From an uncultured Litoreibacter sp. (lineage in GTDB: Bacteria; Pseudomonadota; Alphaproteobacteria; Rhodobacterales; Rhodobacteraceae): a stretch of 64,000 nucleotides of DNA. The DNA is taken from the NCBI GenBank assembly GCA_947493265.1, contig CANLQL010000002.1, positions 682,001 through 746,000 of the forward strand, given 5' to 3'. The notes below the pieces were generated by a model. The model made no database searches. It was not told the DNA's origin and worked only from the letters and a program-made list of their open reading frames with translations. Below, piece after piece: positions 18,956-28,659 of the stretch. Position numbers and translations under genes: made by a program. The first letter of the stretch is position 1, and the number at the start of each line of letters is the position of its first letter.

Positions 18956-19981
18956 ATGGCAGGTAGGGATGCGCATTTCGATGCGCGGGAGAAAGTCTCG
19001 CTCTGTCGCTTTGAGATTTTTGTCTCAAAGGGGTTTTCCAGCTTTGAGGTCAGTTCCATCGTGCACACGCTCACCCTTGCCAACAAGGTGTGCGGTAGCG
19101 AGGTCTACACGTGGCGGATCGTGTCGGACGATCCCGGTTATGTCGCAAGCACGGATGAAATTATCCTGCGCGCTGAACCTTGCGTGCATGATCACGGGGT
19201 TCACGACGTTTTATGTGTTGTCGGTGGGGACAATGCCGCTGGCAAAACCTGGATGCAACGGACCCGGATGATGCAACGTATGGGCCGCGTCGCGGTGCTG
19301 TTGTCTGATGCAGCAACGGCCTACATCAGGTCGACGCGAAACCCGCCGGGGCAGGTGACGACCCATTGGCGTGATGCGGCCATCCTTGATGAGACGGGGT
19401 CGTTCCCGAACCTGACCGTAAATCTGTCGGAAAATTCCGCCGGGATCATCACGGCGGCGGGACATGGCGCCACGGCCGAGCTGATCATCGGCCTGATCTC
19501 AAAAGACCTGACAGCGCAACAAATCGCCGAATTGGGAAGCCTTTTACTGTTGCCCACGATCCGCAAAAGCAATGCGGAACAACCCAGATCACTGTCAGAC
19601 AATGAAGCGCTGTTCGATTGCCGCGTGACGGAGGCGATCCGATTGATGGAGGGCCAAATCTCGGAGCCTTACTCGATCGGGGAACTCACAGATCTTTTGG
19701 GCGTATCCCCACGGCATCTGGAACGGATCTTCCGCAATGCGTTCGATGAAACACCGGGCAAGTTTTACAAGCGGTTGCGTACGAAACGCGCGCGGGTGAT
19801 GATCGAAGAAACCATTTTGCCATTGCTGGATATCGCTGTGGCGACCGGGTTCGGATCAACAGGAACCTTGGCTTTGGCAGTGCGTGATGAATACGGGGCG
19901 ACACCAACACAGATGCGCGCGCGCAGTCAGGTCAAACTGCTTAGCTACGACACAGCGCGGCCAAACAGACACCCCAACTGA
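18956..19981 (+). CDS. GlxA-type AraC family transcriptional regulator (DJ-1/PfpI-like domain plus HTH)
   Basis: N-terminal class I GATase-like domain; C-terminal EPYSIGELTDLLGVSPRHLERIFRNAFDETPGKFYKRLRTKRAR AraC HTH. Confidence 0.88.
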   Translation: MAGRDAHFDAREKVSLCRFEIFVSKGFSSFEVSSIVHTLTLANKVCGSEVYTWRIVSDDPGYVASTDEIILRAEPCVHDHGVHDVLCVVGGDNAAGKTWMQRTRMMQRMGRVAVLLSDAATAYIRSTRNPPGQVTTHWRDAAILDETGSFPNLTVNLSENSAGIITAAGHGATAELIIGLISKDLTAQQIAELGSLLLLPTIRKSNAEQPRSLSDNEALFDCRVTEAIRLMEGQISEPYSIGELTDLLGVSPRHLERIFRNAFDETPGKFYKRLRTKRARVMIEETILPLLDIAVATGFGSTGTLALAVRDEYGATPTQMRARSQVKLLSYDTARPNRHPN

Positions 19982-19988
19982 ACAGGCT

Positions 19989-20555
19989 CTAAGCGACCGA
20001 TTTCATCGCCGCGATGATTGCGTGATGCAACGACCCGGCAGACGACCGTGGCCCAAGGATACGCACCCAATCAGACGGGTCACGGCGGATCACGAAACAG
20101 CCAAGATGGTGAATGGAGGTCCGTGTCGCGTCACCGGTTTTCATCGATTGGATGTTCAGCGGCCCAAGCAATGCCATTGCGTCTTCCATTGCGGCCCCGC
20201 GCAAATCGAAACACACCCAGGCATCTGATTGTTCTGTCACCGATGCGGCTGCGCCAAGCAATTTGGAAAGCTGATCAGCGAGGTCTTCATGCGTGTCATA
20301 GGGTGCCCCGACCATCCATTGATCGGGTCCGGTCCAAAATGCGGCTTCCGGGTCGCGCAAGCAGGCTTTGCCGGGGCCGGGGGCTGGTTTGCCCAGCAGT
20401 TGTTTTAGCGCCGCTTTGCATTTGCGTTCCTGGCCTTTGCGGGCCGCAACGCTGGCCAAAGCCAGCTCGGGATTTTCGGTCAGTGTCAGCGTGCCAATCG
20501 TGTCGTTGGCAGGCGCGTCACCAGCGAGCGCATTCAAGGGTGTCAGATCATGCAC
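19989..20555 (-). CDS. soxG: Sarcosine oxidase subunit gamma
   Basis: Small protein downstream of the alpha subunit, FWTGPDQWMVGAP; GTG start overlapping the soxA stop is likely; ORF extends to 20603. Confidence 0.85.
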   Translation of the reverse strand: MHDLTPLNALAGDAPANDTIGTLTLTENPELALASVAARKGQERKCKAALKQLLGKPAPGPGKACLRDPEAAFWTGPDQWMVGAPYDTHEDLADQLSKLLGAAASVTEQSDAWVCFDLRGAAMEDAMALLGPLNIQSMKTGDATRTSIHHLGCFVIRRDPSDWVRILGPRSSAGSLHHAIIAAMKSVA

Positions 20556-23511
20556 GGAGACGCTCCCCCTCTGGGTCAACAAAATGGGCAGAGACGATCT
20601 CAACCTCGACGGTCAGATTGGTCACCGGGGACACAAGGCGCATCTTTTCGCCCTTGCGGTTGCCGCCATCTTTCAAAAAGCCCAGCCCGATGGACCGCTC
20701 CAAAATCGGAGAATACGCGGCAGACGTGACATAGCCCTGATCATGGGCTGCATCGACGGGGCCATCTGCATTCATCAGATGCCCACCTGCGGTGATCTTT
20801 TGGGTCGGGTCCAATGGCTGGATGCCCACTTGCATCAACGCATCCGCTTCGTTCAAACCTTCGCGTTCTGACAGAACCGAGCCGATGCTGTCCTTGGCTT
20901 TGCTGACCATGCGGCCCATGCCAAGGTTCAGCGCTGTTGTGGTTCCGTTCAACTCGTTACCCGCGGCATGGCCTTTTTCGATCCGCATGACACCAAGCGC
21001 CTCGGTGCCATATGCGGTCACGTCGAATTCCGCGCCGGCGTCCATGATCTTGCGGATCAGTGCATCGCCGTAGCGGGTCGGCAGGGCGATTTCATAGGCA
21101 AGTTCGCCGCTGAATGAGATGCGGAAAAGCCGAGCGCGAAGCCCGCCACACACGGTGATATTGCCGCAGGCCATGAACGGAAAGCCGTCGTTTGAGATGT
21201 CAAACTCGGGATCGACGATCTTTTGCAGAAGTTTGCGCGAATTCGGTCCCGCGACTGCGTATTGCGCCCAGGCTTCAGTGGTGGAAATCAGTTGAACATC
21301 CAGATCCGGGAACAAGCATTGGCGGACAAATTCCATGTGCTGGTAGACTTTGACCGCATTGGCTGTGGTGGTGGTGACGACGAAGTGATCCTCAGCCATG
21401 CGGGCGGCGGTGCCGTCATCCATCGCAATCCCGTCTTCGCGCAGCATCAGCCCGTAGCGGGTCTTGCCGACGGCAAGTTTTGCAAAGCCGTTGCAGTAAA
21501 TCTTGTTCAGGAATGTTGCCGCGTCTGCGCCTTGCACATCCACCTTGCCCAGCGTTGTCACATCACACACACCGACGGAGTTTCGGGTCGCCAAGACCTC
21601 GCGGTCGACGGATTGCCGCCAATGGGTTTCGCCGGGTTGCGGGAACCACTGCGCGCGCATCCAATTGCCGACCTCGACAAAAACAGCGCCTTGTTCGCTG
21701 GCCCATTTGTGCGATGGGGTCAGGCGGGTCGGGTGAAATTCCTTGCCGCGCATCCGGCCTGCAAGCACACCGATTGCCGTGGGTGTGTAGGGCGGACGGA
21801 AAATCGTCGTGCCAACCTCCGGAATGGATTTTCCGGCAAGCTCTGCCATGATCGCAAGTCCGCCCATGTTGGAGGTTTTGCCCTGATCCGTGGCCATGCC
21901 CAGCGTGGTGTAGCGTTTGAGATGCTCGACAGACCGGAAACCTTCCTGATGGCTGAGCTTGACGTCCTTGACGGTGACATCGTTTTGCTGGTCCAGCCAG
22001 GCGCGGCTGGCCCCGTCCACGTACCAAAACGGTGTGATATTCAAAGGCGCGTCTTCGGCCTCCGGCAATTTGCGCCGGCTGGTTTTCAGGTCCAACGCGC
22101 GCAGAGCGGCATTCGCGGCTTTTTGGCCTGTTTCAAACGCGCCATGCGTTGACAGCGTGCCATTGGCAGCTCCTGCCACGGACATGCCGGGGGGCAGGGT
22201 ACCACCGGGCACAAAGGCGGCAAGGTCTTCATTCCATGTCGGGCGACCGCGTTGATGGCAGGTCAGGTGAACATTGGGGTTCCACCCGCCGGACACACCC
22301 AAAGCACCACATTCCAGCGTACGGCTGCTGCCATCGGCGAGCTTCAATTCGGCAAATGTCAGGCCAAGACGGCCCTTGGAGTTAATGACCTGCGCGCCTG
22401 AGATCACCTCATAGTCAAGATTGACGGGCTGATTTGGACGGGTGTCGACGACAGCAGCGATCTCAACCCCTTGCGCATGCATGTCTGCAGCGGTCCGGTG
22501 GCCGTCATCATTGTTGGTAAAGATCGCGATACGCTGCGCGGGTGTCGCGGCCCAGCGGTTGGCGTAGGCACGCATCGCACCTGCCAGCATGATCCCCGGA
22601 CGGTCGTTGTTTTCAAAGGCAATAGACCGCTCAGTAGCGCCAGCACACAGGATCGACTGCTTTGTGTAGATCCGCCACAGAACCTGGCGCGGTTTGTCGG
22701 GGGCAGGGGTTTTCAGGTGATCGCTGACCCGCTCCACCGCGCCATAGATCCCGTGATCGAAGGCACCGATGACTGTGGTTCGTTTCATCAGGCGCACATT
22801 CGGCAGGGACCGCAACTCATCCAGCGTTTCCGCGATCCAATCTTGCGCAGGGCCATCGTTAACGGCGAAGGTTTCCGCGTTGAGGCGACCGCCAAAGCGG
22901 AAATCCTCATCTGCAAGGATCACCCGCGCGCCTGCGCGTCCGGCAGTCAGGGCGGCAATCAGGCCGGAGGGTCCAGCGCCGATGATCAACAGATCGCAAT
23001 GCAGGAACCCTTTGTCATAGACGTCTGGGTCGGCTTTCATCGACAGGCTGCCAAGACCTGCGGCTTTGCGAATAATTGGCTCGTAGATTTTTTCCCAGAA
23101 GGATGCAGGCCACATGAAGGTTTTGTAGTAAAAACCCGCGGTCAGGAAATTTGAGAACCGATCATTGATCGCCATCGCGTCGAAGGCGAGGCTGGGAAAG
23201 CGGTTTTGAGAATTGGCGAACAGCCCGTCATAAAGTTCGGCGGTAGTGGCGCGGGTGTTGGGTTCCTGCCGGTTGCCGCCGCGCAGCTCCACCATTGCGT
23301 TGGGTTCTTCGGAACCTGACGTCAGCGGGCCGCGTGGGCGGTGGTATTTGAACGAACGGCCCATCAACCGCACGTTGTTGGCCAAAAGCGCGGAGGCCAA
23401 CGTATCGCCGGGATGGCCGAAATAGTCCTTGCCATCGAAGATGAATTTGAACTTCTCGGACCTGTCGATCAGCCCGCCTTGCAACCGGTTTTTCTGGGTT
23501 GGTTGGGTCAT
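20548..23511 (-). CDS. soxA: Sarcosine oxidase subunit alpha (heterotetrameric)
   Basis: MTQPTQKNRLQGGLIDRSEKFKFIFDGKDYFGHPGDTLASALLANNVRLMGRSFKYHRPRG; FAD domain and C-terminal GcvT domain; start trimmed from 23628. Confidence 0.95.
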   Translation of the reverse strand: MTQPTQKNRLQGGLIDRSEKFKFIFDGKDYFGHPGDTLASALLANNVRLMGRSFKYHRPRGPLTSGSEEPNAMVELRGGNRQEPNTRATTAELYDGLFANSQNRFPSLAFDAMAINDRFSNFLTAGFYYKTFMWPASFWEKIYEPIIRKAAGLGSLSMKADPDVYDKGFLHCDLLIIGAGPSGLIAALTAGRAGARVILADEDFRFGGRLNAETFAVNDGPAQDWIAETLDELRSLPNVRLMKRTTVIGAFDHGIYGAVERVSDHLKTPAPDKPRQVLWRIYTKQSILCAGATERSIAFENNDRPGIMLAGAMRAYANRWAATPAQRIAIFTNNDDGHRTAADMHAQGVEIAAVVDTRPNQPVNLDYEVISGAQVINSKGRLGLTFAELKLADGSSRTLECGALGVSGGWNPNVHLTCHQRGRPTWNEDLAAFVPGGTLPPGMSVAGAANGTLSTHGAFETGQKAANAALRALDLKTSRRKLPEAEDAPLNITPFWYVDGASRAWLDQQNDVTVKDVKLSHQEGFRSVEHLKRYTTLGMATDQGKTSNMGGLAIMAELAGKSIPEVGTTIFRPPYTPTAIGVLAGRMRGKEFHPTRLTPSHKWASEQGAVFVEVGNWMRAQWFPQPGETHWRQSVDREVLATRNSVGVCDVTTLGKVDVQGADAATFLNKIYCNGFAKLAVGKTRYGLMLREDGIAMDDGTAARMAEDHFVVTTTTANAVKVYQHMEFVRQCLFPDLDVQLISTTEAWAQYAVAGPNSRKLLQKIVDPEFDISNDGFPFMACGNITVCGGLRARLFRISFSGELAYEIALPTRYGDALIRKIMDAGAEFDVTAYGTEALGVMRIEKGHAAGNELNGTTTALNLGMGRMVSKAKDSIGSVLSEREGLNEADALMQVGIQPLDPTQKITAGGHLMNADGPVDAAHDQGYVTSAAYSPILERSIGLGFLKDGGNRKGEKMRLVSPVTNLTVEVEIVSAHFVDPEGERLRA

Positions 23512-23795
23512 ACGGAGCGCCCCTGTTTGCGCGCAACATCGCGGGCAAATTCTACCGCTGTTATTTCGTGGGTGGTGGTGTCGCGGGTGACAACCAGCCA
23601 GGAACGGTCGCCGCCTTCGTGAAACCACAACTCCCGGATCGGGCCCGCAGGATTGTCGCGCAAGTAAGCGTAGTCGTGAAAGTCCTGGGCTTTGGTCTCC
23701 GCGGTCGGATCGGGTCGATTGATCAGGGACGCGTCACCAAGGTAGACGAATTCAGCGCTGTCGCGGGGTCCAAGCGTGGGGTGGTGAATGATCAT
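23508..23795 (-). CDS. soxD: Sarcosine oxidase subunit delta
   Basis: 95 aa, EFVYLGDASLINRPD...YAYLRDNPAGPIRELWFHEGG; ATGA overlap with soxA. Confidence 0.92.
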   Translation of the reverse strand: MIIHHPTLGPRDSAEFVYLGDASLINRPDPTAETKAQDFHDYAYLRDNPAGPIRELWFHEGGDRSWLVVTRDTTTHEITAVEFARDVARKQGRSV

Positions 23796-23853
23796 GAGGC
23801 CGGACCTTTTGAAGTCGTCAGGAAAGGGGTGTTTTTGCCAAATAGAACCATGT

Positions 23854-25104
23854 TCAGTGCAGATTGGGCTGATTGCCCATCCCTTTCTCGTCGATCATGC
23901 GGCCCTTTTCGAACCGATCAAACCGGTAGGCCGTTGCGGTTGGGTGCGGTTCGTCCTTGGCCAGCAAATGCGCGTAGGTGTAGCCAGAGGCGGGGGTCGC
24001 CTTGAAACCGCCGTAACACCAGCCGCCGTTGAAATAGAGACCGTCAATATGGGTCCGGTCGATGATCGGCGAGCCATCCATCGACATGTCCATGATCCCG
24101 CCCCACATCCGCAACAGCCGCGCACGCCCGATCATTGGCATGATCGCCATGCCGCCCTCGCAGACATCTTCAACCACCGGAAGATTGCCGCGCTGGGCGT
24201 AGGAATTATAGCCGTCCAGATCGCCGCCGAAAACCAGCCCGCCTTTGTCGGATTGGCTGACATAGAAATGGCCCGCACCAAAGGTGATAACCCCGGGCAA
24301 AACAGGTTTGAGACCTTCGGACACGAAAGCTTGCAGCACATGGCTTTCAATCGGCAGGCGCATTCCGGCTTTGGCCATCAAGCGGCCGGACGATCCGGCG
24401 ACACAGGCCGCGACCTTGCCTGCGCCGATAAACCCTTTTGAGGTTTCAACGCCCAGGCATGTGCCGTTTTCGATGCGAAAGCCGGTCACCTCGCAATTTT
24501 GGATAATATCGACGCCGTTGCTGTCGGCCCCGCGGGCATAGCCCCAGGCCACGGCATCATGGCGCACGGTTCCGCCGCGCCGCTGGGCCAGGCCGCCTTT
24601 GATCGGGAAGCGCGCATCGTTGAAATTCAGAAACGGGTACTCTGCGCGGATCTGGTCTTCGTCGAGAAGTTCTGCATCCGCGCCGTTGAGGATCATCGCA
24701 TTGCCACGGCGGATGAAGGCATCTCGCTGCGCGTCGGAATGGATCAGGTTCATGATGCCGCGCTGACTGATCATTGCGTTGTAGTTGAAATCCTGCTCAA
24801 GCCCTTCCCAAAGCTTCAGCGAAAATTCGTAGAAAGGTTCATTGCCATCCAGCAGGTAGTTGGAGCGGATGATCGTGGTGTTGCGCCCGACATTACCACC
24901 GCCAATCCACCCTTTTTCGATCACCGCAACGCTGCGTTCGCCGTAGATTTTGGACAGGTAATAGGCGGTTGCAAGGCCGTGGCCGCCGCCGCCGATGATG
25001 ACAAAATCGTAGGATGGTTTTGGTTCCGGGTCGCGCCATGCAGGCGTCCAACCTTTGTGGCCGGTAAGTGCCTCTTTGATGACCTTCAATCCAGAATAAC
25101 GCAT
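23854..25104 (-). CDS. soxB: Sarcosine oxidase subunit beta
   Basis: MRYSGLKVIKEALTGHKGWTPAWRDPEPKPSYDFVIIGGGGHGLATAYYLSKIYG; start trimmed from 25170. Confidence 0.95.
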   Translation of the reverse strand: MRYSGLKVIKEALTGHKGWTPAWRDPEPKPSYDFVIIGGGGHGLATAYYLSKIYGERSVAVIEKGWIGGGNVGRNTTIIRSNYLLDGNEPFYEFSLKLWEGLEQDFNYNAMISQRGIMNLIHSDAQRDAFIRRGNAMILNGADAELLDEDQIRAEYPFLNFNDARFPIKGGLAQRRGGTVRHDAVAWGYARGADSNGVDIIQNCEVTGFRIENGTCLGVETSKGFIGAGKVAACVAGSSGRLMAKAGMRLPIESHVLQAFVSEGLKPVLPGVITFGAGHFYVSQSDKGGLVFGGDLDGYNSYAQRGNLPVVEDVCEGGMAIMPMIGRARLLRMWGGIMDMSMDGSPIIDRTHIDGLYFNGGWCYGGFKATPASGYTYAHLLAKDEPHPTATAYRFDRFEKGRMIDEKGMGNQPNLH

Positions 25105-25222
25105 CTGTCTTGCTCCCTTTGGGAGGAAACTAGCAGGATGTTGTTTGATGGCCAGTCGGGAAACGGACATCAGAGGTTCCGATTCCGACCCAAAGGGTCA
25201 TTTTGTCTGCATTTTTGACCGC

Positions 25223-25669
25223 CTAGTAGGCCCGATCCAGAAGCAGGCAGGTTTCGCTGTTGGACACGCCTGCGACCTCGCGGACGCGGCGCAGCGCGCG
25301 GTCAAATTCCGCAAGCGAGGTTGTCTCCAGTCGGGCGACCAGGTCCCAGGCACCATTGGTGCTGTGCAGGCTGGAAATCTCCGGCATTTTGCGCAGCTGG
25401 GAAATGACGCTGCGGGTCAGGCTGCCTTGGACTTCCACCAGCATGATCGCGTGGATCAGATCATCAGATCCGGGATCCTCCAGATCGATGGTGAAGCGCT
25501 TGATCGTGCCGGTTTCGCTTAGGCGTTCAAGGCGCTTTTTTACAGTGATCCTGGCCAGCCCAAGTTCTGCCGCGAGGGTGGTGACGGAGGCGCGTGAATT
25601 CATTTTCAGAGCGCCAATTAATGCTCTGTCTGTGTCATCTAGCATCAAATATGATCCTGTAGTTTTCAT
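25223..25669 (-). CDS. Lrp/AsnC family transcriptional regulator
   Basis: MLDDTDRALIGALKMNSRASVTTLAAELGLARITVKKRLERLSETG HTH plus RAM-like domain; divergent from arginase. Confidence 0.92.
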   Translation of the reverse strand: MKTTGSYLMLDDTDRALIGALKMNSRASVTTLAAELGLARITVKKRLERLSETGTIKRFTIDLEDPGSDDLIHAIMLVEVQGSLTRSVISQLRKMPEISSLHSTNGAWDLVARLETTSLAEFDRALRRVREVAGVSNSETCLLLDRAY

Positions 25670-25689
25670 TTTGATAAGCTAAAAGTGAT

Positions 25690-25713
25690 AATTGATCAAT
25701 TTGATCTCTCAAA
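25690..25713. promoter_or_regulatory. Candidate Lrp/AsnC binding region (two adjacent inverted repeats)
   Basis: Perfect 12-bp palindrome AATTGATCAATT (25690-25701), partly overlapped by TTTGA-TCTC-TCAAA (25700-25713), in the Lrp/arginase divergent promoter. Confidence 0.55.
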
Positions 25714-25768
25714 TTGTACTGTATTTCTTGCAAGATTGCCGCAAATCAGAGATTTCAGGAGGCAAGAC

Positions 25769-26704
25769 ATGCAACCCCTTTCATGCAGTTTAATTGGTGC
25801 GCCGGTGCAATCAGGTGCGGGTGTGCGCGGATGTTTGATGGGGCCGGATGCCTACCGGACAGCGGGCTTGCGGGAAACGCTGGTTGATCTGGGCCATAGC
25901 GTCGAAGATCGCGGCGATGTGGCCGCACGCGATATCGCGCCTTTGAACCATTCCAATGTGGCGATCCACAATCTGGCGGAAACAGCCGGGTGGGCTGAAG
26001 CGCTGCAGGAGGCCGCGTTTGAAGCCGCACGCTCAACAGATTTGCCGATCTTTCTTGGCGGTGACCATTCGCTGTCCATTGGGACGGTTGCAGGGATTGC
26101 GAAACATTCAGCGCAGCAGGACCGCCCGCAGTTTTTGCTTTGGCTTGATGCGCATCCTGACCTGCACACCTTGGCGTCAACCGACAGCGGTAATTTGCAT
26201 GGCACGCCCGTGGCCTACTTGATGGGGCAGGAGGGCTTTGAGGGCTATTACCCCAAGATGGACGCTCCGATCCCGGCAGAAAACATCTTCATGATGGGTC
26301 TTCGATCGGTCGATAGTTTTGAGCATGAACTGATCACTCAAACCCCGGTCGCGGTACACGACATGCGTGCTATGGACGAGGAGGGGGTCAAAGCCCCGCT
26401 GGTGAATTTCCTAAACAAGGTGAAGGCCGCAGGTGGTGCGCTGCATGTCAGCCTTGATGTCGATTTTCTGGATCCGGCGATTGCCCCTGCGGTGGGCACA
26501 ACGGTTCCGGGTGGTGCCACGTTCCGCGAGGCACATCTGATTATGGAACTGCTGTGCGACAGCGGGCTTGTCACATCACTTGATCTGGTGGAGCTGAACC
26601 CGTTTTTGGATGTCCGGGGCCGGACAGCTTCACTGATGGTTGATCTGTGTGCCAGCCTATTGGGGCGAAAAGTGCTCGACCGGCCGACGCGGCAATTTGC
26701 ATAA
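25769..26704 (+). CDS. rocF: Arginase
   Basis: FLGGDHSLSIGTVAGIA, WLDAHPDLHT, SLDVDFLDPAIAPAVGTTVPGG manganese-binding motifs; start trimmed from 25685. Confidence 0.93.
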   Translation: MQPLSCSLIGAPVQSGAGVRGCLMGPDAYRTAGLRETLVDLGHSVEDRGDVAARDIAPLNHSNVAIHNLAETAGWAEALQEAAFEAARSTDLPIFLGGDHSLSIGTVAGIAKHSAQQDRPQFLLWLDAHPDLHTLASTDSGNLHGTPVAYLMGQEGFEGYYPKMDAPIPAENIFMMGLRSVDSFEHELITQTPVAVHDMRAMDEEGVKAPLVNFLNKVKAAGGALHVSLDVDFLDPAIAPAVGTTVPGGATFREAHLIMELLCDSGLVTSLDLVELNPFLDVRGRTASLMVDLCASLLGRKVLDRPTRQFA

Positions 26705-26786
26705 TCCTTCAGAAATTCAAGACCTTGGGTGAACGTTGGGGGAAACAAGTTCACCTTCCACGTCACCCAGACATAGGAGAAATCTC

Positions 26787-27848
26787 ATGACAACATCTGT
26801 AAATCTTGCCCCGTCCCGCATGGCGATGGTGCCGTTTGTGTCTGTCGATAACATGATGAAACTGGTCAATGAGATCGGTCCGGCCAAGATGATGGCAGAG
26901 ATCGCAGGCTACATCGAAGAAGACTTCAAGCGCTGGCAATTGTTTGACAAGACCCCGCGGGTCGCTGCGCATTCGGAGGAGGGGGTGATCGAATTGATGC
27001 CCACTTCGGACGGGGAGACCTATGGCTTCAAATATGTGAATGGCCATCCCGCGAACATGGCGCGCGGCTTTCAGACCGTGACGGCGTTTGGCGTGCTGGC
27101 CCGGGTCGACAATGGCTATCCGATCCTGTTTTCCGAAATGACTGTTCTGACCGCCCTTCGAACAGCGGCAACCTCGGCGCTGGCGGCGAAATATCTGGCC
27201 CCGAAAGGTGCTACGACGATGGCGATGATCGGCAATGGGGCGCAATGCGAATTTCAGGCGCTGGCGTTTCAGGAAATTTTGGGCATCAAAACCGTGCGGC
27301 TCTATGATATTGATCCACAAGCGACTGATAAAGCTGCAGAAAACCTTGCAGAAACCGGGTTGGAGATTGTGAAATGCGCCAGCTCGGAAGAGGCCGTGGC
27401 TGGTGCGCAAGTCATCACCACCTGTACTGCCGACAAGCAATATGCGACGATCCTGACCGATAATATGGTCGGTGCGGGCGTGCATATCAACGCAATTGGG
27501 GGGGATTGTCCGGGCAAGACCGAATTGCACCGCGATATTCTCTTGCGCTCGAATATTTTCGTGGAATTCCCACCGCAAACTCGGATTGAAGGGGAAATTC
27601 AGCAGCTGGATCCGGACCATCCGGTGACAGAACTTTGGGAAGTCATGACGGGGGCTGCCAAAGGACGGGTTGCGCCGGAACAGATCACGTTGTTTGATTC
27701 CGTTGGCTTCGCGACCGAGGATTTTTCAGCGCTGCGCTATGTCCATGATCAGTTGCAAACCCGTAAGCATTTCGTTGATCTGGACCTTTTGGCCGATCCG
27801 GATGATCCGCGTGATCTGTTTGGCATGGTCAGACGTGCAAAAGGCTAG
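26787..27848 (+). CDS. Ornithine cyclodeaminase
   Basis: TALRTAATSALAAKYLAPKGATTMAMIGNGAQCEFQALAFQ; HINAIGGDCPGKTELHRDIL; directly downstream of arginase. Confidence 0.93.
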   Translation: MTTSVNLAPSRMAMVPFVSVDNMMKLVNEIGPAKMMAEIAGYIEEDFKRWQLFDKTPRVAAHSEEGVIELMPTSDGETYGFKYVNGHPANMARGFQTVTAFGVLARVDNGYPILFSEMTVLTALRTAATSALAAKYLAPKGATTMAMIGNGAQCEFQALAFQEILGIKTVRLYDIDPQATDKAAENLAETGLEIVKCASSEEAVAGAQVITTCTADKQYATILTDNMVGAGVHINAIGGDCPGKTELHRDILLRSNIFVEFPPQTRIEGEIQQLDPDHPVTELWEVMTGAAKGRVAPEQITLFDSVGFATEDFSALRYVHDQLQTRKHFVDLDLLADPDDPRDLFGMVRRAKG

Positions 27849-27954
27849 ATAAGCAAATCGTATTTGCACGCCCTGAAAAGACGTGAAAAGCTGCGCGAAC
27901 CTGGGCCGGTTTGCCTAGGCACCGGGAGCACGCGACAGGGGGTAACGCCACCAT

Positions 27955-28659
27955 ATGGGCGATATTTATGATGGCCTGCGGTCAGCTTTTTGGCTGATCG
28001 CGACGCTGGACAGCGATTTGGTCAACATCACCTTGCGGTCGTTGCAAGTCTCACTCAGCGCGTTGGTCATTGCTTGCGCAATTGCGGTGCCTTTGGGCAC
28101 GTGGCTGGCCATCCGCAGATTTCGGCACCGCCGCACGGTGATCGCGCTTCTAAATGCGTTGATGGGCCTGCCGCCGGTTGTGGTGGGGCTGATCGTCTAC
28201 ATCCTGTTGTCCCGGTCTGGCCCATTTGGTGTTTTGGGACTGCTATTCACACCGACGGCCATGATCATCGCGCAGGTGATCATTATCACGCCGTTGATCG
28301 CCTCCATCACGCATCAGGCGATGCGCGATCTTTGGGCGGAATATCACGACTTGCTAATATCGCTGAACACGACGCGCGGCCAGCGGATCAAAGCTTTGGT
28401 CTGGGACGGGCGTCGCACGCTTCTGACCGCCGCCTTGGCCGGGTTTGGACGGGCTATCGGGGAGGTCGGGGCGATAATGATCGTGGGTGGCAATATTGAT
28501 CAGGTGACCCGCGTTCTGACCACCGCGATTGCACTGGAAACCGGGAAAGGGGATTTTGGTCTGGCACTTGGTCTGGGCTTTGTTCTGATCGCCTTGGCCG
28601 TGGTGATCAATCTGGCGATCCATATGCTGTCCCGCACAGAACGGGAGGGGCGGTGGTGA
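27955..28659 (+). CDS. tupB: Tungstate-type ABC transporter permease
   Basis: 234 aa; ITLRSLQVSLSALVIACAIAVPLGTWLAIRRF; GFGRAIGEVGAIMIVGGNI; gene order with TupA-like SBP. Confidence 0.85.
   Translation: MGDIYDGLRSAFWLIATLDSDLVNITLRSLQVSLSALVIACAIAVPLGTWLAIRRFRHRRTVIALLNALMGLPPVVVGLIVYILLSRSGPFGVLGLLFTPTAMIIAQVIIITPLIASITHQAMRDLWAEYHDLLISLNTTRGQRIKALVWDGRRTLLTAALAGFGRAIGEVGAIMIVGGNIDQVTRVLTTAIALETGKGDFGLALGLGFVLIALAVVINLAIHMLSRTEREGRW

Noticed and set aside
25187-25199. GACCC-AAA-GGGTC inverted repeat after the Lrp gene
   Set aside because: Short stem with 3-nt loop and no T-run in the gene direction; not convincing as a terminator.
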